This document shows, one piece after another, positions 47,126 through 61,200 of a stretch of 64,000 nt of DNA (position 1 is the first letter of the stretch; every line of letters begins with the position of its first letter). The notes below the pieces were generated by a model, which worked only from the letters and a program-made list of their open reading frames with translations, did not search any database and was not told the DNA's origin. The DNA comes from Antedon bifida. Its lineage: Eukaryota; Echinodermata; Crinoidea; Comatulida; Antedonidae. A program made the position numbers and the translations under genes. The DNA lies in NCBI GenBank assembly GCA_963402885.1, contig OY727093.1, positions 25,171,409 to 25,235,408 of the forward strand, read 5' to 3'.

Positions 47126-49128
47126 CAAAATAGGTATGGTAGCGCACAGTACTAAACTAAATATTATTTATTTTCACTGTGCTCAAGTATCACCAACATG
47201 GGTATGGTAGCGCACAATGCTAAACTAAATATTATTTATTATCACTGTGCGCGAGTGTAACCAAAATGGATATACTAGCGCACAGTGCTAAACTGGATTT
47301 TATTTATTATCACTGTGGTCAAGTACCACCAAAATGGGTATGGTAGCGCACAGTGCTAAACTAGATCTTATATTTTATCACTGTGCTCAAGTACCACCAA
47401 AATGGGTATGGTAGCGCACTGTGCTAAACTAGATCCTATGCATTATCACTGTGCGCGAGTGCAACCAAAATGGGTATGGAAGCGCACAGTGCTAAACTAA
47501 ATCCTATTTGTTATCACTGTGCGCGAGTGCAACCAAAATGGGTATGGTAGCGCACAGTGCTAAACTAAATCCTATTTATTTTCACTGTGCTCAAGTATCA
47601 CCAACATGGGTATGGTAGCGCACAATGCTAAACTAAATTTTATTTATTATCACTGTGCGCGAGTGTAACCAAAATGGATATACTAGCGCACAGTGCTAAA
47701 CTGGATTTTATTTATTATCACTGTGATCAAGTACCACCAAAATGGGTATGGTAGCGCACAGTGCTAAACTAGATCCTATGCATTATCACTGTGCGTGAGT
47801 GCAACCAAAATGGGTATAGAAGCGCACAGTGCTAAACTAAATCCTATTTGTTATCACTGTGCGCGAGTGCAACCAAAATGGGTATGGTAGCGCACAGTGC
47901 TAAACTAAATCCTATTTATTATCACTGTGCGCGAGTACAACCAAAATGGGTATACTAGCGCACAGTATTAAACTAAATCCTATTTATTATCACTGTGCTC
48001 GAGTGCAACCAAAATGGATATGGTAGCGCACAGTACTAAACTAAATATTATTTATTATCACTGTGCTCAAGTACAACCAAAATGGGTATGGAAGCGCACA
48101 GTGCTAAACTAAATCCTATTTGTTATCACTATGCGCGAGTGCAACCAAAATGCGTATACTAGCGCACAGTGCTAAACTAGATTTTATTTATTATCACTGT
48201 GCTGAAGTACCACAAAAATGGGGATGGAACGCACAGTGCTAAACTAGGTCCTATTTATTATCACTGTGCACGAGCGCAACCAAAACGGGTATACTAGCGC
48301 ACAGTGCTAAACTAATTTCTATTTATTATCACTGTGCGTGAGTGCAACCAAAATGGGTATGGTAGCGAACAGTGCTAAACTAGATCCTATGTAGTATCAC
48401 TGTGCGCGAGTGCAACCAAAATGGGTATACTAGCGCACAGTGCTAAACTAGATTTTATTTATTATCACTGTGCTCAAGTACCACCAAAATGGGTATAGTA
48501 GCGCACAGTTCTAAACTAAATCCGTTTTATTATCACTGTGCTCAAGTACCACCAAAATGGGTATGGTAGCGCACTGTGTTAAACTAAATCCTATTATTTT
48601 CACTGTGCTCAAGTACCACAAAAATGGGTATGATAGCTCTCAGTGCTAAACTATATCCTATTTATTATCACTGTGCTCAATTACCAACAAAATGAATATG
48701 GTAGCGCACAGTGCTAAACTAGATCCTATGTATTATCACTTTGCGCGAGTGCAACCAAAATGTGTATACTAGCGCACAGTGCTAAACTAGATCCTATTTA
48801 TTATCACTGTGCTCAAGTACCAAAAACATGGATATGGTAGCGCACAGTGCTAAACTAATTCCTATTTATTATCACTGTGCGTGAGTGCAACCAAAATGGG
48901 TATGGTAGCGAACAGTGCTAAACTAGAACCTATATAGTATCGCTGTGCGCGAGTGCAACCAAAATGAGTATACTAGCGCACAGTGCGAAACTAGATCCTA
49001 TTTATTATCACTGTGCTCAAGTACCACCAAAACGGGTATACTAGCGCAGAGTGCTAAACTAGATCCTATTTATTATCACTGTGCTCAAGTACCACTAAAA
49101 TGAATATGGTAGCGCACAGTACTAAACT
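47126..49128 (+). repeat. 68-bp satellite array, segment 7
   Basis: This is the duplicate of 39,098-41,100. It has the same succession of monomer variants and no additional element. Confidence 0.95.
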
Positions 49129-49200
49129 TATTTCATATTCATATTGATAATGCCAGTGAGTTATTAATTTTCATTTATGTAATTAATTTTCTTCATAAAA
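49129..49200. other. 72-bp non-satellite module, copy 4
   Basis: Equivalent of the 41,101 copy at an offset of 8,028. It carries GTAATTAATT like copies 1 and 3, so the change in copy 2 is private and post-dates the 8-kb duplication. Confidence 0.8.
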
Positions 49201-52200
49201 CAAAATAGGTATGGTAGCGCACAGTACTAAACTAAATATTATTTATTTTCACTGTGCTCAAGTATCACCAACATGGGTATGGTAGCGCACAGTGCTAAAC
49301 TGGATTTTATTTATTATCACTGTGGTCAAGTACCACCAAAATGGGTATGGTAGCGCCCAGTGCTAAACTAGATCTTATATTTTATCACTGTGCTCAAGTA
49401 CCACCAAAATAGGTATGGTAGCGCACTGTGCTAAACTAGATCCTATGCATTATCACTGTGCGCGAGTGCAACCAAAATGGGTATGGAAGCGCACAGTGCT
49501 AAACTAAATCCTATTTGTTATCACTGTGCGCGAGTGCAACCAAAATGGGTATGGTAGCGCACAGTGCTAAACTAAATCCTATTTATTACCACTGTGCGCG
49601 AGTGCAACCAAAATGGGTATGGTAGCGCACAGTGCTAAAGTAAATCCTATGTCTTATCACTGTGCGCGAGTACAACCAAAATGGGTATACTAGCGCACAG
49701 TATTAAACTAAATCCTATTTATTATCACTGTGCTCCAGTGCAACCAAAATGGATATGGTAGCGCACAGTACTAAACTAAATATTATTTATTATCACTGTG
49801 CTCAAGTACAACCAAAATGGGTATGGAAGCGCACAGTGCTAAACTAAATCCTATTTGTTATCACTGTGCGCGAGTGCAACCAAAATGGGTATGGTAGCGC
49901 ACAGTGCTAAACTAAATCCTATTGATTACCACTGTGCGCGAGTGCAACCAAAATGGGTATGGTAGCGCACAGTGCTAAAGTAAATCCTATTTATTATCAC
50001 TGTGCTCAAGTACAACCAAAATTGGTATGGTTGCGCACAGTGCTAAATTAAATCATATTTATTATCACTGTGCGCGAGGGCAATCAAAATGGGTATGGTA
50101 GCGCACAGTGCTAAAGTAAATCCTATTTATTATCACTGTGCGCGAGTGCAACTAAAATGGGTATAGTACCGCATAATGCTAAACTAGATCCTATTATCAC
50201 TGTGCTCAAGTACAACCAACATGGGTATGGTAGCTCTCAGTGCTAAACTAGATCCTGTGTGTTATCACTGTGCGCAAGTACCACCAAAATGGGCATGGTA
50301 GCGCACTGTGCTAAACTAGATCCTACTTATCATCACTGTGCGGGAGTGAACCAAAATGGGTATAGTAGCGCACAGTACTAAACTAGATCCTATTATCACT
50401 GTGCTCATGTACAACCAAAATGGGTATGGTAGCGCACAGTGTTAAACTAAATCTTATTTATTTTCACTGTCCGCGACTGGAACCAAAATGGGTTTGGTAG
50501 CGCCCAGTGCTAAACTAGATTCTATTTATTAACCCTGTGCGCGAGTGCAACTAAAATGTGTATGGTAGCGCACAGTGCTAAACTTGATTCTATTTATTAT
50601 CACTTTGCTCAAGTACCTCCAAAATGGATATGGTAGCGCACAGTGCTAAACTAGATCCTATTTATTATCACTGTGCACGAGTGAACCAAAATTTGTATAG
50701 TAGCGCACAGTTCTAAACTAGATCCTATTATCACTGTGCTCAAGTACGTACAACCGAAAATGTGTATATGGTTGCGCTTGTACTGTCCGCGACTGGAACC
50801 AAAATGGGTTTGGTAGCGCCCAGTGCTAAACTATATCCTATTTATTATCACTGTGCTCAATTACCAACAAAATGAATATGATAGCGCACAGTGCTAAACT
50901 AGATCCTATGTATTATCACTTTGCGCGAGTGCAACCAAAATGTGTATACTAGCGCACAGTGCTAAACTAGATCCTGTGTGTTATCACTGTGCTCAAGTAC
51001 CACCAAAATGGGTATGGTAGCGCACAGTGCTAAACTAGATCATATTTATTATCACTGTGCGCAAGTACCACCAAAATGGGTATGGTAGCGCCCAGTGCTA
51101 AACTAGGTTCTATTTATTAACCCTGTGCGCGAGAGCAACTAAAATGGGTATAGTTAGCGCATAGTGGTAAACTAGATCCTATTTATTATCACTGTGCTCA
51201 AGTACCACCAAAATGTGTTTGGTAGCGCACAGTGCTAAACTAGATTCTATTTATTAACCCTGTGCGCGAGTGCATCTAAAATGTGTATGGTAGCGCACAG
51301 TTCTTAACTAGATCCTATTTATTATCACTGTGCTCAAGTACAACCAACATGGGTATGGTAGCTCTCAGTGCTAAACTAGATCTTATTTATTATCACTGTG
51401 CGCAAGTACAACCAAAATGTGTATGGTAGCGCACAGTGCTAAACTATATCTTCTTTATTATCACTGTGCGCGAGTGCAACCAAAATGGGTATAGTAGCGC
51501 ACAGTGCTAAACTTGATTCTATTTATTATCACTTTGCTCAAGTACCTCCAAAATGGATATGGTAGCGCACAGTGCTAAACTAGATCCTATTTATTATCAC
51601 TGTGCACGAGTGAACCAAAATTTGTATAGTAGCTTACAGTTCTAAACTAGATCCTATTATCACTGTGCTCAAGTACAACCAAAATGTGTATGGTTGCGCC
51701 CAGTGCTAAACTAGATCCTCTTTATTATCACTGTGCGCGAGTGCAACCAAAATGGATATGGTAGCGCACTGTGCTAAACTAGATCCTATTTATTATCACT
51801 GTGCGCGAGTGCAACCAAAATGGATATGGTAGCGCACTGTGCTAAACAAGATCCTATTTATTATCACTGTGCGCGAGTGAACCAAAATGGGTATAGTAGC
51901 GCACAGTGCTAAACTAGATCCTATTATCACTGTGCTCAAGTACAACCAACATGGGTATGGTAGCTCTCAGTGCTAAACTAGATCCTGTGTGTTATCACTG
52001 TGCTCAAGTACCACCAAAATGGGTATGGTAGCGCACTGTGCTAAACTAGATCCTATTTATTATCACTGTGCGCGAGTGCAACCAAAATTGGTATAGAAGG
52101 GCACAGTGCCAAACTAAATCCTTTTTATTATCACTGAGCGAGTGAACCAAAATCTATATATTAGCGCACAGTTCTAAACTAGATCCTATTATCACTGTGC

Positions 52201-55200
52201 TCAAGTACAACCAAAATGTGTATGTATGGTTGCGCCCAGTGCTAAACTAGATCCTCTTTATTATCACTGTGCGCGAGTGCAACCGAAATGGATATGGTAG
52301 CGCACTGTGCTAAACTATATCGTATTATCAATGTGCTCAAGTACAACCAAAATGTGTATGTATGGTTGCGCCCAGTGCTAAACTAGATCCTCTTTATTAT
52401 CACTGTGCGCGAGTGCAACCGAAATGGATATGGTAGCGCACTGTGCTAAACTAGATCCTATTTATTATCACTGTGCGCAAGTGAACCAAAATGGGTATAG
52501 TAGCACACAGTGCTAAACTAGACCCTATTATCACTGTGCTCAAGTACAACCAACATGGGTATGGTAGCTCTCAGTGCTAAACTAGATCCTGTGTGTTATC
52601 ACTGTGCGCAAGTACCACCAAAATGGGCATGGTAGCGCACTGTGCTAAACTAGATCCTATTTATTATCACTGTGCGCGAGTGCAACCAAAATTGGTATAG
52701 AAGGGCACAGTGCTAAACTAAATCCTTTTTATTATCACTGAGCGAGTGCAACCAAAATGGGTATACTAGCGCACAGTGCTAAACTAGATTCTATTTATTG
52801 TCACTTTGCTCAAGTACCTCCAAAATGGGTATGGTAGCGCACTGTGCTAAACTAGATGCTACTTATCATCACTGTGCGGGAGTGAACCAAAATGGGTATA
52901 GTAGCGCACAGTGCTAAACTAGATCCTATTTATTATCACTGTGCTCAAGTACCACCAAAATGTGTTTGGTAGCGCAAAGTGCTAAACTATATCCTATTTA
53001 TTATCACTGTGCTCAATGACCACCAAAATGGGTATGGTAGCGCACTGTGCTAAACTAGATCCTATGTACTATCACTGTGCGCGAGTGCAACCAAAATGGA
53101 TAAACTATCGTACAGTTCTAAATTAGATCTTATTTATTATCACTGTGCGCAAGTACCACCAAAATGGGTATGGTAGCGCCCAGTGCTAAACTAGGTTCTA
53201 TTTATTAACCCTGTGCGCGAGAGCAACTAAAATGGGTATAGTTAGCGCATAGTGGTAAACTAGATCCTATTTATTATCACTGTGCTCAAGTACCACCAAA
53301 ATGTGTTTGGTAGCGCACAGTGCTAAACTAGATTCTATTTATTAACCCTGTGCGCGAGTGCATCTAAAATGTGTATGGTAGCGCACAGTGCTAAACTAGA
53401 TCCTATTTATTATCACTGTGCTCAAGTACAACCATCATGGGTATGGTAGCTCTCAGTGCTAAACTAGATCTTATTTATTATCACTGTGCGCAAGTACAAC
53501 CAAAATGTGTATGGTAGCGCACAGTGCTAAACTAGATCTTCTTTATTATCATCACTGTGCGCGAGTGCAACCAAAATGGGTATAGTAGCGCACAGTGCTA
53601 AACTTGATTCTATTTATTATCACTTTGCTCAAGTACCTCCAAAATGGATATGGTAGCGCACAGTGCTAAACTAGATCCTATTTATTATCACTGTGCACGA
53701 GTGAACCAAAATTTGTATAGTAGCGCACAGTTCTAAACTAGATCCTATTATCACTGTGCTCAAGTACAACCGAAAATGTGTATATGGTTGCGCTTGTACT
53801 GTCCGCGACTGGAACCAAAATGGGTTTGGTAGCGCCCAGTGCTAAACTAGATTCTATTTATTAACCCTGTGCGCGACTGCAACTAAAATGTGTATGGTAG
53901 CGCACAGTGCTAAACTAGATCCTATTTATTATCACTGTGCTCAAGTACAACCAACATGGGTATGGTAGCTCTCAGTGCTAAACTAGATCCTGTGTGTTAT
54001 CACTGTGCTCAAGTACCACCAAAATGGGTATGGTAGCGCACAGTGCTAAACTAGATCCTATTTATTATCCCTGTGCGCAAGTACCACCAAAATGGGTATG
54101 GTAGCGCCCAGTGCTAAACTAGGTTCTATTTATTAACCCTGTGCGCGAGAGCAACTAAAATGGGTATAGTTAGCGCATAGTGGTAAACTAGATCCTATTT
54201 ATTATCACTGTGCTCAAGTACCACCAAAATGTGTTTGGTAGCGCACAGTGCTAAACTAGATTCTATTTATTAACCCTGTGCGCGAGTGCATCTAAAATGT
54301 GTATGGTAGCGCACAGTGCTTAACTAGATCCTATTTATTATCACTGTGCTCAAGTACAACCAACATGGGTATGGTAGCTCTCAGTGCTAAACTAGATCTT
54401 ATTTATTATCACTGTGCGCAAGTACAACCAAAATGTGTATGGTAGCGCACAATGCTAAACTAGATCTTCTTTATTATCACTGTGCGCGAGTGCAACCAAA
54501 ATGGGTATAGTAGCGCACAGTGCTAAACTTGATTCTATTTATTATCACTTTGCTCAAGTACCTCCAAAATGGATATGGTAGCGCACAGTGCTAAACTAGA
54601 TCCTATTTATTATCACTGTGCACGAGTGAACCAAAATTTGTATAGTAGCGCACAGTTCTAAACTAGATCCTATTATCACTGTGCTCAAGTACAACCAAAA
54701 TGTGTATGGTTGCGCCCAGTGCTAAACTAGATCCTCTTTATTATCACTGTGCGCGAGTGCAACCAAAATGGATATGGTAGCGCACTGTGCTAAACTAGAT
54801 CCTATTTATTATCACTGTGCGCGAGTGCAACCAAAATGGATATAGTAGCGCACAGTGCTAAACTAGATCCTATTATCACTGTGCTCAAGTACAACCAACA
54901 TGGGTATGGTAGCTCTCAGTGCTAAACTAGATCCTGTGTGTTATCACTGTGCTCAAGTACCACCAAAATGGGTATGGTAGCGCACTGTGCTAAACTAGAT
55001 CCTATTTATTATCACTGTGCGCGAGTGCAACCAAAATTGGTATAGAAGGGCACAGTGCTAAACGAAATCCTTTTTATTATCACTGAGCGAGTGAACCAAA
55101 ATCTATATATTAGCGCACAGTTCTAAACTAGATCCTATTATCACTGTGCTCAAGTACAACCAAAATGTGTATGTATGGTTGCGCCCAGTGCTAAACTAGA

Positions 55201-58200
55201 TCCTCTTTATTATCACTATGCGCGAGTGCAACCGAAATGGATATGGTAGCGCACTGTGCTAAACTATATCGTATTATCAATGTGCTCAAGTAAAACCAAA
55301 ATGTGTATGTATGGTTGCGCCCAGTGCTAAACTAGATCCTCTTTATTATCACTGTGCGCGAGTGCAACCGAAATGGATATGGTAGCGCACTGTGCTAAAC
55401 TAGATCCTATTTATTATCACTGTGCGCGAGTGAACCAAAATGGGTATAGTAGCGCACAGTGCTAAACTAGATCCTATTATCACTGTGCTCAAGTACAACC
55501 AAAATGTGTATGGTTGCGCCCAGTGCTAAACTAGATCCTTTTTATTATCACTGTGCGCGAGTGCAACCAAAATGGGTATTTTAGCGCACAGTGCTAAACT
55601 AGATTCTATTTATTATCACTTTGCTCAAGTTCCACCAAAATGTGTATGGTTGCGCCCAGTGCTAAACTAGATCCTTTTTATTATCACTGTGCGCGAGTGC
55701 AACCAAAATGGGTATATTAGCGCACAGTGCTAAACTAGATTCTATTTATTATCACTTTGCTCAAGTACCTCCAAAATGGATATGGTAGCGCACAGTGCTA
55801 AACTAGATCCTATTTATTATCACTGTGCGCGAGTGAACCAAAATTGGTATAGTAGCGCACAGTGCTAAACTAGATCCTATTTATTATCACTGTGCTCAAG
55901 TACCACCAAAATGTGTTTGGTAGCGCACAGTGCTAAACTATATCCTATTTATTATCACTGTGCTCAAGGACCACCAAAATGGGTATGGTAGCGCACTGTG
56001 CTAAACTAGATCCTATGTACTATCACTGTGCGCGAGTGCAACCAAAATGGATAAACTATCGTACAGTGCTAAATTAGATCTTATTTATTATCACTGTACG
56101 CAAGTACAACTAAAATGTGTTTGGTAGCGCACAGTGCTAAGCTAGATCCTATTTATTATCACTGTGCGCGAGTGAACCAAAATGAGTATAGTAGCGCACA
56201 GTGCTAAACTAGATCCTATTATCACTGTGCTCAAGTACAACCAAAATGTGTATGGTTGCGCCCAGTGCTAAACTAGATCCTCTTTATTATCACTGTGCGC
56301 GAGTGCAACCAAAATGGGTATATTAGCGCACAGTGCTAAACTAGATTCTATTTATTATCACTTTGCTCAAGTACCTCCAAAATGGGTATATTAGCGCACT
56401 GTGCTAAACTAGATCCTATTTATTATTACTGTGCGGGAGTGAACCAAAATGGGTATAGTAGCGCACAGTGCTAAACTAGATCCTATTATCACTGTGCTCA
56501 AGTACAACTAAAATGTGTATGGTTGCGTCCAGTGCTAAACTAGATCCTCTTTATTATTACTGTGCGCGAGTGCAACCAAAATAGGTATAGTAGCGCACAG
56601 TGCTGAACTAGATCCTATTATCACTGTGCTCATGTACAACCAAAATGGGTATGGTAGCGCACAGTGTTAAACTAAATCTTATTTATTATCACTGTCCGCG
56701 ACTTGAACCAAAATGGGTTTGGTAGCGCCCAGTGCTAAACTAGATTCTATTTATTAACCCTGTGCGCGAGTGCATCGAAAATGGGTATAGTTAGCGGATA
56801 GTTGTAGACTAAATACTATTTATTATCACTCTGCGCGAGTGCAACCAAAATGGGTATAGTAGCGCCCAGTGCTAAACTAGATCCTATTTATTATCACTTT
56901 GCTCAAGTACCTCCAAAATGGATATGGTAGCGCACAGTGCTAAACTAGATCCTATTTATTATCACTGTGCACGAGTGAACCAAAATTTGTATAGTAGCGC
57001 ACAGTTCTAAATTAGATCCTATTATCACTGTGCTCAAGTACAACCAAAATGTGTATGGTTGCGCCCAGTGCTAAACTAGATCTTCTTTATTATCACTGTG
57101 CGCGAGTGCAACCAAAATGGATATGGTAGCGCACTGTGCTAAACTAGATCCTATTTATTATTACTGTGCGCGAGTGCAACCAAAATGGATATGGTAGCGC
57201 ACTGTGCTAAGCTAGATCCTATTTATTATCACTGTGCGCGAGTGAACCAAAATGGGTATTGTAGCGCACAGTGCTAAACTAGATCCTATTATCACTGTGC
57301 TCAAGTACAACCAACATGGGTATGGTAGCTCTCAGTGCTAAACTAGATCCTGTGTGTTATCACTGTGCTCAAGTACAACCAAAATGGGTATGGTAGCGCA
57401 CTTTGGTAAACTAGATCCTATTTATTATCACTGTGCTCAAGTACAACCAACATGGGTATTGTAGCTCTCAGTGCTAAACTAGATCCTGTGTGTTATCACT
57501 GTGCTCAAGTACCACCAAAATGGGTATGGTAGCGCACAGTGCTAAACTAGATCCTATTATCACTGTGCTCATGTACAACCAAAATGGGTATGGTAGCGCA
57601 CAGTGCTAAACTAGATCCTGTGTGTTATCACAGTGCTAAACTAGATCCTATTTATTATCACTGTGCGCAAGTACCACCAAAATGGGTATGGTAGTGCACT
57701 GAGCTAAACTAGATCCTATTTATTATCACTGTGCACGAGTGAACCAAAATTTGTATAGTAACGCACAGTTCTAAACTAGATCTTATTATCACTGTGCTCA
57801 AGTACAACCAAAATGTGTATGGTTGCGCCCAGTGCTAAACTAGATCCTCTTTATTATCACTGTGCTCAAGTACAACCAACATGGGTATGGTAGCTCTCAG
57901 TGCTAAACTAGATCTTATTTATTATCACTGTGCGCAAGTACAACCAAAATGTGTATGGTAGCGCACAATGCTAAACTAGATCTTCTTTATTATCACTGTG
58001 CGCGAGTGCAACCAAAATGGGTATAGTAGCGCACAGTGCTAAACTTGATTCTATTTATTATCACTTTGCTCAAGTACCTCCAAAATGGATATGGTAGCGC
58101 ACAGTGCTAAACTAGATCCTATTTATTATCACTGTGCACGAGTGAACCAAAATTTGTATAGTAGCGCACAGTTCTAAACTAGATCCTATTATCACTGTGC

Positions 58201-61200
58201 TCAAGTACAACCAAAATGTGTATGGTTGCGCCCAGTGCTAAACTAGATCCTCTTTATTATCACTGTGCGCGAGTGCAACCAAAATGGATATGGTAGCGCA
58301 CTGTGCTAAACTAGATCCTATTTATTATCACTGTGCGCGAGTGCAACCAAAATGGATATAGTAGCGCACAGTGCTAAACTAGATCCTATTATCACTGTGC
58401 TCAAGTACAACCAACATGGGTATGGTAGCTCTCAGTGCTAAACTAGATCCTGTGTGTTATCACTGTGCTCAAGTACCACCAAAATGGGTATGGTAGCGCA
58501 CTGTGCTAAACTAGATCCTATTTATTATCACTGTGCGCGAGTGCAACCAAAATTGGTATAGAAGGGCACAGTGCTAAACGAAATCCTTTTTATTATCACT
58601 GAGCGAGTGAACCAAAATCTATATATTAGCGCACAGTTCTAAACTAGATCCTATTATCACTGTGCTCAAGTACAACCAAAATGTGTATGTATGGTTGCGC
58701 CCAGTGCTAAACTAGATCCTCTTTATTATCACTATGCGCGAGTGCAACCGAAATGGATATGGTCGCGCACTGTGCTAAACTATATCGTATTATCAATGTG
58801 CTCAAGTAAAACCAAAATGTGTATGTATGGTTGCGCCCAGTGCTAAACTAGATCCTCTTTATTATCACTGTGCGCGAGTGCAACCGAAATGGATATGGTA
58901 GCGCACTGTGCTAAACTAGATCCTATTTATTATCACTGTGCGCGAGTGAACCAAAATGGGTATAGTAGCGCACAGTGCTAAACTAGATCCTATTATCACT
59001 GTGCTCAAGTACAACCAAAATGTGTATGGTTGCGCCCAGTGCTAAACTAGATCCTTTTTATTATCACTGTGCGCGAGTGCAACCAAAATGGGTATTTTAG
59101 CGCACAGTGCTAAACTAGATTCTATTTATTATCACTTTGCTCAAGTTCCACCAAAATGTGTATGGTTGCGCCCAGTGCTAAACTAGATCCTTTTTATTAT
59201 CACTGTGCGCGAGTGCAACCAAAATGGGTATATTAGCGCACAGTGCTAAACTAGATTCTATTTATTATCACTTTGCTCAAGTACCTCCAAAATGGATATG
59301 GTAGCGCACAGTGCTAAACTAGATCCTATTTATTATCACTGTGCGCGAGTGAACCAAAATTGGTATAGTAGCGCACAGTGCTAAACTAGATCCTATTTAT
59401 TATCACTGTGCTCAAGTACCACCAAAATGTGTTTGGTAGCGCACAGTGCTAAACTATATCCTATTTATTATCACTGTGCTCAAGGACCACCAAAATGGGT
59501 ATGGTAGCGCACTGTGCTAAACTAGATCCTATGTACTATCACTGTGCGCGAGTGCAACCAAAATGGATAAACTATCGTACAGTGCTAAATTAGATCTTAT
59601 TTATTATCACTGTACGCAAGTACAACTAAAATGTGTTTGGTAGCGCACAGTGCTAAGCTAGATCCTATTTATTATCACTGTGCGCGAGTGAACCAAAATG
59701 AGTATAGTAGCGCACAGTGCTAAACTAGATCCTATTATCACTGTGCTCAAGTACAACCAAAATGTGTATGGTTGCGCCCAGTGCTAAACTAGATCCTCTT
59801 TATTATCACTGTGCGCGAGTGCAACCAAAATGGGTATATTAGCGCACAGTGCTAAACTAGATTCTATTTATTATCACTTTGCTCAAGTACCTCCAAAATG
59901 GGTATATTAGCGCACTGTGCTAAACTAGATCCTATTTATTATTACTGTGCGGGAGTGAACCAAAATGGGTATAGTAGCGCACAGTGCTAAACTAGATCCT
60001 ATTATCACTGTGCTCAAGTACAACTAAAATGTGTATGGTTGCGTCCAGTGCTAAACTAGATCCTCTTTATTATTACTGTGCGCGAGTGCAACCAAAATAG
60101 GTATAGTAGCGCACAGTGCTGAACTAGATCCTATTATCACTGTGCTCATGTACAACCAAAATGGGTATGGTAGCGCACAGTGTTAAACTAAATCTTATTT
60201 ATTATCACTGTCCGCGACTTGAACCAAAATGGGTTTGGTAGCGCCCAGTGCTAAACTAGATTCTATTTATTAACCCTGTGCGCGAGTGCATCGAAAATGG
60301 GTATAGTTAGCGGATAGTTGTAGACTAAATACTATTTATTATCACTCTGCGCGAGTGCAACCAAAATGGGTATAGTAGCGCCCAGTGCTAAACTAGATCC
60401 TATTTATTATCACTTTGCTCAAGTACCTCCAAAATGGATATGGTAGCGCACAGTGCTAAACTAGATCCTATTCATTATCACTGTGCACGAGTGAACCAAA
60501 ATTTGTATAGTAGCGCACAGTTCTAAATTAGATCCTATTATCACTGTGCTCAAGTACAACCAAAATGTGTATGGTTGCGCCCAGTGCTAAGCTAGATCCT
60601 ATTTATTATCACTGTGCGCGAGTGAACCAAAATGGGTATTGTAGCGCACAGTGCTAAACTAGATCCTATTATCACTGTGCTCAAGTACAACCAACATGGG
60701 TATGGTAGCTCTCAGTGCTAAACTAGATCCTGTGTGTTATCACTGTGCTCAAGTACAACCAAAATGGGTATGGTAGCGCACTTTGGTAAACTAGATCCTA
60801 TTTATTATCACTGTGCTCAAGTACAACCAACATGGGTATTGTAGCTCTCAGTGCTAAACTAGATCCTGTGTGTTATCACTGTGCTCAAGTACCACCAAAA
60901 TGGGTATGGTAGCGCACAGTGCTAAACTAGATCCTATTATCACTGTGCTCATGTACAACCAAAATGGGTATGGTAGCGCACAGTGCTAAACTAGATCCTG
61001 TGTGTTATCACAGTGCTAAACTAGATCCTATTTATTATCACTGTGCGCAAGTACCACCAAAATGGGTATGGTAGCGCACTGTGCTAAACTAGATCCTATT
61101 TATTATCACTGTGCACGAGTGAACCAAAATTTGTATAGTAGCGCACAGTTCTAAATTAGATCCTATTATCACTGTGCTCAAGTACAACCAAAATGTGTAT

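Larger units (their letters stand above)
44573..49888 (+). repeat. 5.3-kb duplicated block, copy 2
   Basis: This is the second copy of 36,545-41,860. Differences noticed include TATAGTAGTGCAC where copy 1 has TATACTAGTGCAC (about 46,420 against 38,392), and the module base noted above. Near-identity over 5.3 kb implies a very recent duplication, gene conversion, or an assembly artefact. Confidence 0.9.
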
